From Capra hircus (Eukaryota; Chordata; Mammalia; Artiodactyla; Bovidae), in contig NW_017189517.1 in NCBI RefSeq assembly GCF_001704415.2, positions 9,559,167 to 9,623,166 of the forward strand: DNA of 64,000 nucleotides, given 5' to 3'. A program made the translations under genes and the position numbers. The notes under the pieces were generated by a model. It worked only from the letters and a program-made list of their open reading frames with translations, did no database searches and had not been told where the DNA came from. Shown here piece by piece: positions 42,441-53,345 of the stretch (the stretch's first letter is position 1; each line of letters starts with the position of its first letter).

Positions 42441-42724
42441 GAAACAACACACAGTTGTTCAGAAAGTACCCATGCAGAGAAATCAGTCTTCTTGATTCTT
42501 TGTTTTCTTGGTATAACAAAGCAGAAAAGTTGAAGAGTCACTGGGGTGGGAAGGGAATAACATTTGTTGTTGAACCCACCAACACTCCTGGCAAAGGCTA
42601 GGTGGGTATGAAGCTTGCTGACATTTCTGCAAGCTAGGCCTTGCAGAGCATCACTTTAGAGGCATCAGGTTGGGTATCAGTCCCCATCCCTGACGTGGGT
42701 TGGCCGAGGGGTTACGAGTAGGAC

Positions 42725-42960
42725 TGCCTCTGAATTAGCTCTTAGCTTTCCTACTTACTGCAAGATGTAATGAAGAAAATCATGGTCTCTGCTACTTACC
42801 ACCATCTCTGTGATCTTGAACAAATGAAGTAACCTAGGTCTCAGTTTGCCCCTCTGTAAGATGGGGATGATAGTAATACTTCATAGTGCTATTGTTAGAA
42901 CATGGCACAGTACAAACTATATAGCACTTGGTCAATAAATGGTATAGCTCTTGCCATGAT
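42725..42960 (+). mobile_element. MIR SINE, sense
   Basis: 'tctgtgatcttgaacaaatg', 'ctcagtttgcccctctgtaa', 'gatggggatgatagtaatac' and 'gcacttggtcaataaatgg' are in MIR order. Confidence 0.83.
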
Positions 42961-43054
42961 TATTTAATGGTTAGGAAGCTTAATTGTTACTGCCATCCTG
43001 GAATCAGAGAAAACCTGGATTCATTAATAAACTCTCCCAGTATCTGGGAAACAG

Positions 43055-43410
43055 AGCTGTGTAAAAGAAGTGTCTGAAGTCATGGAGAATTCCTTTTAGT
43101 CACTAGAGTCTAGTGGGAGAGCCAGGTAGTAAATATGTAAACAGATACCTAAGATAATGTCAATTACAGCATTAGGAAGAAAATTTAAGTGCGAAAAGAT
43201 AGAGCGTATTATTTTAGACAGAGTGGTCAGGAAAGGGCTCCCTAAAGTAGTGTCATTTGAACAGAGATCTGAGAGAAGAGAGAAGGAATCATCTAAATGT
43301 TTGAGGAAAAGCCTTCCAGGCAGAGAGAACAGCAAGTGCAAAGGCCCTGAGGTGGGAACAAGCTTTGGTTAGTCCAAGAGAAGCAAGGTCAAAGGTCTGA
43401 GCCATTCTCA
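43055..43410 (-). mobile_element. L2 LINE, antisense, part 1
   Basis: 'cactagagtctagtgggaga', 'gtggtcaggaaagggctccc', 'cttccaggcagagagaacag' and 'aaggccctgaggtgggaaca' are a good antisense L2 match. It continues at 44275. Confidence 0.78.
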
Positions 43411-44274
43411 GTTGGGGCATCAGTGCCCCCTAGAGGGCATTTTGAAAATGTGCCTGAGTGTTTTTGTTTTTTAATGGTTCCAATGATTGGAAAATTCAAC
43501 TTAGAACTTTATCAAGAAATATTCACCATTTCAGGGGTTTCCCTGGTGGCTCAGAGGATGAGAATCCACCTGACAACTCAGGAGACACGGGTTTGTTCCC
43601 TGGTCTAGGAAGATCCTACATGCCATGGGGCAACTAAGCGTGATGCACCACAACTCCTGAGCCAGCGCTCTGGAACCCGGGACGTGCAACTACTGAGCCT
43701 GCGTGCTACAACTACTGAAGCCTGTCTGCCCTAGAGTTTATGCTGTGCAACAAGAGAAGCCACCAAAATGAGAAGCTCATGCACCACAACTACAGAGTAG
43801 CCCCTGCTTGCCACAACTAGAGAAAAGCCCACACAGCAACGAAGACCCACTGCAGCCATAAATAAATACGAAAAATAATTCTAAGAAAAAAGAAATCCCA
43901 TTTCAGAAAAAAATATCACTGAGAGCCATGCAGTGTGGACATTAGAATAGCCCCTATGACATGCCTTTATCAGTCAGCGTTTGGAGCTGCCACTTTCATT
44001 ATGCTTTTTCATTATAGGTACAAAACTTCTTACTACTTCATCATATTTTCAAGTGTAGCTGTGCCCCAGGATTTACATACTAAAATATGTACTATTTTAT
44101 TGTAAATTATTTCCTTGCATTTCTTTTATGTCATTTTGGGGGCATTGATATTTTACAAATATGTACATAGGCAAATTACATTATTTATACCTCTCCTTTC
44201 AGGGTACTAAAGGAGGAATTAAAAATATCTATTATCAAAAGAGTGTTAGATCTATTAGGGTCGAAATCTTCTAG
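43411..44274. other. Old insert within L2, itself carrying a CHR SINE
   Basis: Excluding the SINE at 43535-43897, about 500 bases separate the two L2 parts. The left edge reads 'gcatcagtgccccctagagg' and the right part includes 'tttgggggcattgatatttt', suggesting a decayed DNA transposon, but inverted termini cannot be shown. Confidence 0.3.
43535..43897 (+). mobile_element. CHR-type SINE with 9-bp target duplication
   Basis: A tRNA-Glu-derived head ('ttccctggtggctcagagga', 'gggtttgttccctggtct') is joined to the CHR body ('gccatggggcaactaagcgt', 'ctccaga'-type text replaced by 'actacagagtag', 'gaagacccactgcagccata') and an A-rich tail. The exact duplication ccatttcag lies at 43526-43534 and 43898-43906. 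The family is shared by whales, hippos and ruminants. Confidence 0.93.
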
Positions 44275-44640
44275 AGTAAAGCAAGGGGGAGAGTGGTGAG
44301 AAGTAAGGTCAGAAAAGTAACCGAGGGGCCAGATCATGTGGTACTTGAAAGGCATGGTGAAGATTTAGGATTAGATTCTGAGTGAGATCAGGAGTTGATG
44401 GAGGGTTGTGAGCAGAGAGGTGACATGATATGGCTTTAATGTGTGAAGAGTAGACTGGCATACAGAAGTTGAAGCAGAGACTCTTACAAATAGTTCCAGG
44501 GAGACAGGATGGTGACTTGAATTAGGGTGGTAGCAGCGGAGGTGGTGAGAGGTGATCAGACTCTGGGTACGTATTTTGCAAGTAGAGCCAAGAAGACACG
44601 TGGAGGAGATTTTGAGCTGAGCCTTGAGAAGATGGTAGAG
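44275..44640 (-). mobile_element. L2 LINE, antisense, part 2
   Basis: 'gagagtggtgagaagtaagg', 'gggccagatcatgtggtact', 'gagttgatggagggttgtga' and 'gtagcagcggaggtggtgag' continue the L2 of 43055-43410. Confidence 0.75.
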
Positions 44641-45130
44641 GACAACACCCTTCAGGACACGGAGGCAAGGCAGCATGCGATGTCTGTAATAGGGCTGGAA
44701 CAGAAGTTGTGTCTTGAAGAAGAGGAAAAGGAAAGAATAGCCAGGGAAGATGACATCATATCCCTTTCAGAGGCAAAAGGCCATGAAAGCCCAGCAGAAG
44801 AATTTTGACCTTAAAGCCCTCAAAACCTTTGGAGCAGGATGGTGAGTAGCTTGGCAGCAGGGGGTCCTGCTTCCTTCATCTGTCACTGTGCTCCTTGCAC
44901 AGAGCTCACACATCATAGGATCCTGAATGGATGGAGTAATTTTGATTGAGCTTAAGGAAGTTAGTCTTTGTAGAGAGGATTCCAAATGGAATTATTTCTA
45001 CAGGACATGTCAGTATAGTCTTAAACTTGATTATGAATGTAAAAAAGAAAGGTAATTAACTGTAGAAATGTACAGGAAACATACACTGCTTGGAGGCTAA
45101 ACGTGCTTTACTGGCTCTGTAAAGATTCAG
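44641..45130. other. Unassigned sequence
   Basis: A 93-codon frame (44527-44808) starts in the L2 relic and ends in purine-rich DNA giving a Glu/Lys-rich tail. No domain or splice support. Confidence 0.4.
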
Positions 45131-45353
45131 TGTGTGTGTGTGTGTGTGTGCTCAGTCATGTCTGACTCTTTGCGACCCCATGGACTGTAGCTCATCAGGC
45201 TCATCTGTCCACGGGATTTCCCAGGCAAGAATACTAGAGTGGGTAGCCATTTCCTTCTCCAGGGGATCTTCCCGACTCAGGGATTGAACCGACGTCTTTT
45301 GCATCTCCTGCATTGGCCGGTGGGTTCTTTACCACAGTGCCACCTGGGAAGCC
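45131..45353 (-). mobile_element. Bov-tA SINE, antisense, with (TG)10 tail
   Basis: A (TG)n run at 45131-45150 is the tail side of an antisense Bov-tA. The head ends at 45353 ('gtgccacctgggaagcc'). No target duplication was found. Confidence 0.94.
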
Positions 45354-46289
45354 TTGGCCTTTAAAAATGTCAGAGAAGTGTCTTATCAGATGATCAAACA
45401 CTTAGGAGTTTTATAATTCTTTCTCTTCATCAAAAATTAAAACAATAATTTTCTCTTAACTTCATTGTTGCAGGACCAATGTAACAGAAATTGACTTTGT
45501 GAGACTTGATTGGACTTTTAAAAAAATTCTGCTCAGTGAAATTACTGTCAGATGAGTCTACTATTCTCCAGCTTCATCAAAAGTATGATAAGAAACTAGC
45601 TGATGACTGGACCATTTACAGAAACATAGAGCAGCGTGGTGCTAAGCAAGATGTGAGTCAGGTAGCCTCGCTTTCCTGGAATAGATCAGTGTCCTCCTCT
45701 ATGCAGTCTGCCAGGATTCCATCAAGTGCTTGAGCTACTAAGTCTTCTCACCATCCACACAGACTTCTCTCTGGCTGCACTAGTAGCTCCTTACCTGGGG
45801 GCTGAAAGACCCAGTGAATGTTCTCTGACAGCGCCTCAGTGCTGAAGCAAAGCCAATGGAATGAATGTGTCCAGGTTCCCCATGCTTTTGCCTTGCTACC
45901 CTCTCTACTCCTCCTCCCACCAACACCACCACCTAAAGGGGTAGAAGGAGGAAGTGCTGCATATATTGTGGTGGCCTGCTGCACCACAGCCTTTCCCTTA
46001 GCCCAGCGTTGTGCTTCTGGAACCTTCTCCCCACATCACAGCTTCATAGGCGGTGGGGAACAAAGTAACTCGACTACAAAGTAAGGAACCTTCAGCACGG
46101 CCCCAGATATCAGTTAAGTGCTCACTCTGGTTCTGGTTGTGTCTTCTCTTGACCCACAGCCTAGGTTCCCAGCTCGGGATTTTTAAATCTTTCTGTCAGT
46201 CTTAGTTATAGGTCCACTAAGTTTCAGGTAAAAAATGCTCTCATTTGCATACTAAACAAATATATTTTTTAGTTTTTGCCTGTATGGGC
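45354..46289. other. Unassigned sequence with an exon-like segment
   Basis: No repeat recognised. The segment 45474-45652 is flanked by a good acceptor (pyrimidine-rich then 'gttgcag') and a strong donor ('gtgagt' at 45653-45658), but no single frame is open throughout. See findings. The CT-rich part at 45895-45930 is low complexity. Confidence 0.4.
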
Positions 46290-46487
46290 CAGACTCTTAG
46301 GATACACCAGCCACCAAGACAGGCTTGTAGTCTCACAGAAGAGATAATGAAGAGATAAATCGAATGCTGTCAAATGTCAAGAATAGGGTGCCATGGGAGG
46401 CCTGAGTATAGGGACTGTACCATGTTTAGGATTCAGGAGAAGTTGCTGTAAGAGAGTGAGGCTTAGGCTGAACTCTTAGGGATGAGT
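46290..46487 (-). mobile_element. L2 LINE, antisense, left part
   Basis: 'tagtctcacagaagagataa', 'gaggcttaggctgaactctt' and 'agggatgagtaggattcaga' fit L2 in antisense. It is interrupted by the Bov-A2 at 46502 and resumes at 46789. Confidence 0.55.
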
Positions 46488-46501
46488 AGGATTCAGACAA
46501 G

Positions 46502-46774
46502 GAGAAGGCAATGGCATCCCACTCCAGTACTCTTGCCTGGAAAATCCCATGAAGGAGGAGCCTGGTGGGCTGCAGTCCATGGGGTCACAAAGAGTTGGAC
46601 ACGACTGAGCGACTTTACTTTCACTTTTTACTTTCACGCATTGGAGAAGGAAATGGCAGCCCACTCCAGTGTTCTTGCCTGGAGAATCCCAGGGACGGGG
46701 GAGCCTGGTGGGCTGCCGTCTATGGGGTCACACAGAGTCGGACACGACTGAAGCGACTTAGCAGCAGCAGCAGC
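46502..46774 (+). mobile_element. Bov-A2 SINE with 14-bp target duplication
   Basis: Two Bov-A monomers plus a CAG-rich tail. The exact duplication aggattcagacaag at 46488-46501 and 46775-46788 shows a young, intact insertion into an L2 relic. Confidence 0.97.
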
Positions 46775-46788
46775 AGGATTCAGACAAG

Positions 46789-46874
46789 TGAAGAGGACAA
46801 TCACATGTTATGAAGTGCAGGATAAAAGCAGACTGTAAAGCACAGAGATCCAAAATTTGTATAGAAATATACAA
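46789..46874 (-). mobile_element. L2 LINE, antisense, right part
   Basis: 'gaagaggacaatcacatgtt' and 'agactgtaaagcacagagat' continue the L2 interrupted at 46487. Confidence 0.45.
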
Positions 46875-46882
46875 ATGGGCTT

Positions 46883-47102
46883 GGGGCTTCCCTGGTGGCT
46901 CAGATGGTGAAGAATCCACCTGCAATGCGGGAGACCTGGGTTCAATCCCTGGGTTGGGAAGACCCCCTGGACAAGGGAACGACTGCCAACTCTGGTATTC
47001 TGGCCTGGAGAATTCCATGGACAGAGGAGCCTGGTGGGCTACAGTCCATGGGGTCGCAAAGAGTTGAACAGGGCTGAGTGACTTTCATTTCACTTCATAC
47101 AT
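46883..47102 (+). mobile_element. Bov-tA SINE with 8-bp target duplication
   Basis: Complete sense Bov-tA ('gcttccctggtggctcagat' to 'gactttcatttcacttcata'). The exact duplication atgggctt lies at 46875-46882 and 47103-47110. Confidence 0.96.
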
Positions 47103-47299
47103 ATGGGCTTAGAGTGGAAAGTCCAAAGGGATGCACTTCAAATGTTAATAGTGGTTATTTGTGGGAGGTAGATTAGTTTCTGCATAAAATTCTGCATATT
47201 CCAAAATTCCTTCTATGATCAGCATGTTTGCATCTATAGTCTGAATTTTTTTTAATATAGGGAACATTTTACTCATTTTCAACACTCCATACAGTTAAA

Positions 47300-47672
47300 A
47301 CAAGTAAAATGGGGACGTTAATATTAATTTCTTAAAAGGAAAATTTGTATAGATGATCGTCTTTGCAAAACAGACACAGACGTAGAGAAAAAATGTATGG
47401 ACACCAAGGGGACAAAGCAGGGGGTGGGGTGGGATGAATTGGGAGATTGGGATTGACATGTTTACACTACTGAGACTATGTGTAGAATACATAACTATTG
47501 GGAACCTACTCTGTGGCGTGGGGAACCCTACTCTGTGCTCTGTGGGGACCTGGATGGGAGTGAGGTCCAAGAGTGAGCGGATATGTGACTGATTCACTTT
47601 GCTGAACAGTGGAAGCTAACAGAACACAGTAAAGCAACTATATTCCAATAAAAATTAATTTAAAAAAAAGAA
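47300..47672 (+). mobile_element. L1 3' UTR, sense
   Basis: 'gacacagacgtagagaaaaa', 'gggtggggtgggatgaattg', 'gactgattcactttgctgaa' and 'ctatattccaataaaaatta' plus an A-rich tail are L1 3' end text. A short internal repeat ('ctactctgtg' three times, 47508-47540) is present. Confidence 0.88.
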
Positions 47673-48388
47673 ACATTTGATCGTATGCAAAGCAAATCTG
47701 TCTCTGCCCCCACGTCACTCCAGTCCTGACCCAGTGACTGTATCCTCTTCTGAGCTACTTCCAAAGTGCCCTTTACAGGCCCTGGTGCTCAGCCAGCAAA
47801 TGATCCCCTCACAGCTGCTCCTCGGTTTCAAACCACTGCCAGCTGACTCACCCCGGTCAGTGAATGGACTCGTCTCCCTGGAGCCCCTGTGCAGCGTCAA
47901 ACGCTGCATCCATCCATCCTATTGCCTCACCCATCTTCTTCTATTTCCTGAGCCCCAGTTTCTCTCCACAGCCCTATTTTTCTTTCCATAAGCCCCATCC
48001 CCCTAGAATTGCCATCAGATGCCACCAGCAGGCTTGTCGTGGAGATGGCCTGCAAAATAATTCTTTGGGGCCACAAACACTGCTAAGGTCCCTTTTGCAT
48101 TATGAGCGCTTCTGGCCCAGATGAAGAAGACTACTCTCCAATCCATCCATACATGATTTCCAAAGACTTTGCTCTAGAATCTGTGGCCTGCTAAGGATAT
48201 CTGCTCATTTCTTCATTCTCTAGCTAATCTTTTACTTCTGAGGCAGTAACAGATGGGAAGCCTCACGCCTGGCTTCATACGTGATGTCTTTGTGGTGTCA
48301 GAGCTACAGACAGGAGTGAGTTCAATGCTAGGCCCCATAAACTAACACACTGGGAGGCGCAGAAGCCGAGTTGCCCTTCCCCCTTTCC
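47673..48388. other. Unassigned C-rich sequence
   Basis: No firm repeat. A 104-codon frame (47677-47991) and others overlap without domains. Some text resembles L2 3' sequence but is too weak to call. Confidence 0.4.
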
Positions 48389-48400
48389 CTTTTACTCCCT

Positions 48401-48679
48401 GCTGCTGCTGCTGCTTCTAAGTCGCTTCAGTCGTGTCCAACTCTGTGTGACCCCAGAGACGGCAGCCCAACAGGCTCCCCCGTCCCTGGGATTCTCCAGG
48501 CAAGAACACTGGAGTGGGTTGCCATTTCCTTCTCCAGTATATGAAAGTGAAAAGTGAAAGTGAAGTCGCTCAGTCGTGTCCAACTCTTAGCGACCCCATG
48601 GACTGCAGCCCACCAGGCTCCTCCATCCATGGGATTTTCCAGGCGAGAGTACTGGAGTGGGGTGCCATCGCCTTCTCTG
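48401..48679 (-). mobile_element. Bov-A2 SINE, antisense, 12-bp target duplication
   Basis: A (CTG)n tail at the left, then two Bov-A monomers in antisense with the 'aagtgaaaagtgaaagtga' linker. The exact duplication cttttactccct lies at 48389-48400 and 48680-48691. Confidence 0.97.
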
Positions 48680-48691
48680 CTTTTACTCCCT

Positions 48692-49991
48692 AGGACAACC
48701 CAAATTCAGCCACTCCACTACGCTGGCTTGAAGCTGTACTGAGGTGTTGGGGAAAGATGCAGGATACCTGAGGGGAACAGGTAGAGGCAAGGTGGAGACA
48801 AAACATCCCTCCTGCTAGCCCAGCTCCTTCCATATGCCCTCTCCCTGATGTCGGTCCCTAGTGTTTTCCAAATCCTGTTTGACAGCTGCACAGCTGCTGA
48901 GCAATTAAGCCTAGTAATCTCAGAGAATTTGCAAAAGGACAGAAATAAAGGCTCTGGCTTCCTGCTAAGGCCATGATCTAGGAAGTTGTGTGGAATTATT
49001 ATACGGAAAGCCAGAAGGCAAGAAAGGGCAGAATACTAAGTGAGTTTTAGAAACTGCTCTCCAAGAGCTTATCATGAGTCTTAAAGATACAAAGAGTCTT
49101 AAAGTTGGAAAAGACTTTCATAAATATTTTCACCATGACTGATGCTGCTTATTTGCTGTCTCTGAAAGATAAGAACAGAGTTATGGTCTGTTGGCCCCTC
49201 ACTTGATGAATAGGGGTGTTTATTTCTTAGCCTTACAACTAGACAGTAGGAGGCAGCTTCAGAGGCCACCAGATGGATAGCTCATAATGATACTGACAAG
49301 CACAATCAGCTACAGTTAAGTCAGCCAAGTCAAGGCTTACCACCCTTCTGCTTCTTAGCATGGAGACACAACATCACTGTTTTCAGTAGTGTTCACAATC
49401 AACCCTTCCTATTTTCCAGGGCACCCCTCTTGCACTATGGTCCCCTCTCTAGCAACCCTTCAGGATGTATGGGATGGAGAAGGAATCAATGTAAACAGAT
49501 TTATTCGTACGAGGAATGGATTGTTCCCACAGAAACTGCTTAACTTTATGGCCAAAGCACAGCAACAGTTTTGGATTGTGTTGATAGCTGAGGGCTTTTA
49601 AAAAAATTATTATTTAAAAGGACATCCACCTCATATGTGTGCTTAACATTAAAACCCTGCCTCTTAAAGTGGTAACATTTGCAGTTTTATTTAGCACTTT
49701 CAGCCAAGGAATTTCAAGTACTTAAAATATTGGCCTACTCATTCAGCAGATTCATTCTAGATCTACCAGGAGCTGTTAAAGCCAAAATTAAAGAATGGAT
49801 CTCTAGTCCTCCCAGTCAGTCTCAATGTTTGATTTGGGGGGAAGGGATGAGGAAAGGCTGTATCAGAATCTCTGAAGAAGGGGACAGAAGGGTAATATGT
49901 GGCATAAAATAACAATATTACTCCAATTTAAAAAATATCACCTAGAAAGTGTCAAGCTCTGAACAATCTTCCTGACTGGAGAGAATGTGCA
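48692..49991. other. Repeat-poor stretch, candidate regulatory DNA
   Basis: No repeat recognised over 1.3 kb. A compact motif group lies at 48880-48910: 'tgacagctg' (MEIS/E-box-like), a second 'cagctg' E-box and 'gcaattaagc' (homeobox-like). No exon structure was recognised. Confidence 0.35.
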
Positions 49992-50211
49992 TGTACCTGC
50001 ATGCACACTCAGTCGTGTTGACTCTTTGTGACCCCATGGACTGCAGCCCGCCAGGCTCCTCTGTCCATGGGATTTCCCAGGCAAGAATACTGGAGTGGGG
50101 TGCCATGCCCTTCTCCAGGGGATCTTCCTGACCCAGGGATCGAACCCAGCTCTCTTGCATCTTCTGCACTGGCAGGCAGATTCTGTACCACTAGTGCCCC
50201 CTGGGAAGCCT
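49992..50211 (-). mobile_element. Bov-tA SINE, antisense, 11-bp target duplication
   Basis: Complete antisense Bov-tA with a 'tgcatgcaca' tail at the left. The exact duplication gagaatgtgca lies at 49981-49991 and 50212-50222. Confidence 0.96.
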
Positions 50212-50484
50212 GAGAATGTGCACAAATAGAGTAAAAAAAAATTATTACAGAAGGAATAAGTAATAAAAAGGAAGTTAACATTGCATGGTCAAGATCTGTG
50301 CCCTTGATACAAAGAGAACCAGGTGAGAGGTCACTGACAAGTCAGCAGAAATCAATCTAAAACCCTGGAAATGCTCTCCGCAGTGCAGCCCTTGCTGATT
50401 ACTAGAATACCAGCAGGGCAAACTGCCAAGTCAAAGTGAGCCGCTGGAACCGCAGCTGTACTATGTTATCCTTGAGGGCAAAGG

Positions 50485-50560
50485 CTAAGTCTTGTCCTGA
50501 GCTCCATCCCCGGTGGCTGGAGCTCTGCCTGGCACATAACTCCCCAGAAAATAAATGTTT
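50485..50560 (+). mobile_element. L2 3' end, sense
   Basis: 'gcaaaggctaagtcttgtcc', 'ggctggagctctgcctggca' and 'cagaaaataaatgtttctga' resemble the L2 terminus. Confidence 0.5.
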
Positions 50561-50724
50561 CTGATATAAACACACCAGGAAAAGAAAGGGACTGGCAGCA
50601 CCCCAGACACGAGGTTAATCACTTTATTCCATATTTTCCCTCTTTATTCCCAACAAAATAACTAATTTGAAGAGCAGCACACCATAAACCAAGCAAACAC
50701 AATCCATTTGTATTTGATCTACTA

Positions 50725-51010
50725 ACCATGAAGATTCATTGGAAGGATCGATGCTGAAGCTGAAGCGTCAATACTTTGGCCACCTGATGCGAAGAGCTGA
50801 CTCATTGGAAAAGACCCTGATGCTGGGAAAGATTGAGGGCCAAAGGACAAGGGGGCAGCAGAAGACAAGATGGTTGGATGGCATCAATGCCTCAATGGAC
50901 ATGAGTTTGAGCCAACTTAGGGAGATGATGAAGGACAGGGAAGCCTGGTGTGCAGCAGTCCATGGGGTCACAAAGAGTTGGACACGACTGAGCAACTGAA
51001 CAACAACAAC
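50725..51010 (+). mobile_element. BovB LINE 3' end, sense
   Basis: 'attggaaggatcgatgctga' to 'gactgagcaactgaacaaca', with an AAC-rich tail in place of the usual ACTGA repeat. Both open frames over it are BovB sequence. Confidence 0.92.
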
Positions 51011-51044
51011 CCACATAATGCAAGTTCAGATTCATTTTTCACCA

Positions 51045-51112
51045 TAAAACAGTGCCTTGAACAGTACAAGTACAGTAGGCACTCAATAAGTATTTCTTGT
51101 ATGAATAAATGT
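51045..51112 (+). mobile_element. L2 3' end, sense
   Basis: 'acagtgccttgaacagtaca' and 'gtaggcactcaataagtatt' followed by 'tgaataaatg' are the L2 terminus. Confidence 0.65.
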
Positions 51113-52689
51113 AGGTGTGACTTTAAAGGAACTATGTGCTGAGAAAATCACTTGCAAACAGTAGACTCAGATGGATGCTTGGTTTTCTTTCTTATTTTCA
51201 GCTTCTTGTTCAGAAATGTATCAGGTTAATTAAGACAAATCAAGTCTGTCAAAAATAATACTAAACCACTTTCACCAAGGAGAGGTGTTGGACTGCATTC
51301 TCAATGCCTACATGAACTTGAATATGCTCATTTATTTTTTCCTGTCTGTGAGCCATAGAGAAATATTGCAAAATCATTCTAGGAGCCATACTATATCTGA
51401 AGAGCCAATGGGGAAAAAATTAGTTGTTGAGAATGAAAGGAAAACATCAATGGCTGTTGGTATTTTCATGCACAATAATACTATTTTCTCAGTATGAAGT
51501 CCAGTTTATATTACTTTCATTATCAGACCAAACAGACTTTTAAAGAAATAATCAAATGAAAGGTGATTTGCTTTCTTCCAGTGCAGGTATTTACATATAA
51601 CCATTTGCTCAATCTGAAGAGGTTCCTCATTTCTCCTCTATACTGTGGGGCCATCTCAGAAACAGTTTGCATAAGTAATGCAGTTATTTACTAATCTTCA
51701 AAGAGTCTCTATTTTTCCTGCCTTCCCACTGTAGTCATTAGGGGTCACAACCCTGCAGGAAATATGGGCTGCCATGGTAACACAAAATGTCTGCTGCTGG
51801 GCTTAGCGTAATTCCTCCCTAATAGAAAAACAACGAGCACTCAATCCCATCTTTGATAAACTGGCTTATTGTTGTCCGGAGCCTCTACCTGGGAGGTGGT
51901 GATCCCTCAGAGCAGTTTTAAATGATACAAATACGATTGGTATCTGGACGGATTTTTCATTTTGCACAAGGAAACTGGGTAAAATTGTACCAGCTCAAGT
52001 CAAATTCCTTGTCACATTTAAAAATCATTGGCATTGCACTCAGTAAGTCATCTGCTGGGCACATTTATCAGATGCTACATGGCACTGTGCTCAGAGCTGG
52101 AACAAAGCAAATCATTTTCCCAAATCACTTTTAATCCCTATAGAGAACTACAAATAAAATGCACCAACTCCATCATTTTCAACTATTTAGTAACGATAGC
52201 TATTTTATTAGTTTTCAATCTTGTGTCTTGAAAGTGGGATGACTCTGCTCAGGATTAGGGGACCAGACATGAAAGAAAGATATTCTAATATTGATCTCAG
52301 AGAAAAATCATATACCACCATGACCAGAAAAGGCTTTCTCACTTATATTTGGCAACAAAAGAAATGTAAAATAATTAAAGGAAGAGCTATGGCTGAATTA
52401 TTTTGTTCTGAAAGGAAAGTGTTCAAAAAAACAGCCTGAAAGTAGCAAAGATTATTTACATAAAATTATACTATAATTGCTAAAAATCATAATTCTTGTC
52501 AAAGTACATACTTGTCAACATGTGTGCCTCTGAGGCCCAGTCATGTAGTCACCAACTTGGGGACTAACAGGACCATTCATTGGAAAGATGATGTTTCTTC
52601 TCTCAAGTGGCTCTGACTCTCTCTCAGATCTCTAAGGCACCCTTGAGGTCTGTTGTTTAGTTCTCCTGTTTTGCAATATACCCTCAACT
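51113..52689. other. Repeat-free 1.58-kb stretch
   Basis: The longest interval here without any recognised repeat. It is AT-rich with several short open frames (up to 72 codons) lacking domains. Segment 51780-51900 has GATA-, SOX- and homeobox-like words ('tttgataaactggcttattg'). No alignment supports conservation, so this is only a candidate. Confidence 0.35.
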
Positions 52690-52975
52690 CACCCTCTATT
52701 CACCCAGGCTGCCAGTCTCACTGTTCTCTGAACATACCATACTGTCCTGGCTATCCACGAGTGCACACACTATACTCCTTATCTGGAATGCCTTCCCCTT
52801 CCCTGTGTCACTAACCCTCCCCACCAAAATTCTGTGACTCTTCCATGCCTATTATACAATTGAGCATTTAATTATACTCTGTCATATACAATTCTTGCTA
52901 ACTGTTGCCTAGGTCCAGATCTCATCTCCCCGAGGAGACCGCAAAGTCCCTGAAAGCAAGCATCAAGAGTCGTTC
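52690..52975 (+). mobile_element. L2-like LINE 3' region, sense
   Basis: 'atctggaatgccttcccctt' and 'gaccgcaaagtccctgaaag' resemble the L2 3' region in sense. Possible continuation at 53312-53345 ('ctccataaacacttgttgaa') beyond the LTR. Confidence 0.5.
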
Positions 52976-53291
52976 TTGCTTCACTGGCTGCCACAAGCTG
53001 TCATGATGGAATGGTTCACAGGACAAGGTACTGAGGGTGACCTCCAGCCAACAGCCAACAAGGAACTGAAGCCCTCAGTGCAACAAGCCTCTAGGAACTG
53101 AATGCTGCCAACAACCACATCCCTCTCCAGTCCAAACTTCAAATGCGATCCCAGCCCTGGATGATACCTCAGTTGCAGCCAATCCATGCCTGAATTTCTG
53201 ACCCAGAGAAACTGTGAGATAATAAATGTGTTTAGATTTAAGCTGCTCAGTTTTGGGGTAATTTGTTACATAGCAATGGATCACTAAAACT
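52976..53291 (+). mobile_element. MaLR LTR, sense, 3' part
   Basis: 'aatccatgcctgaatttctg', 'acccagagaaactgtgagat', the signal 'aataaatgtg' and 'tttgttacatagcaatggat' are the end of an MLT1-type LTR. The 5' boundary is unclear. Confidence 0.7.
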
Positions 53292-53345
53292 ATGAATCTC
53301 GCTATTAGGTTTCTACCAGGGGCTCCATAAACACTTGTTGAATCA

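Noticed and set aside
44527..44808. 93-codon Glu/Lys-rich frame
   Set aside because: It begins in an L2 relic and its charged tail comes from a purine-rich run. No family recognised.
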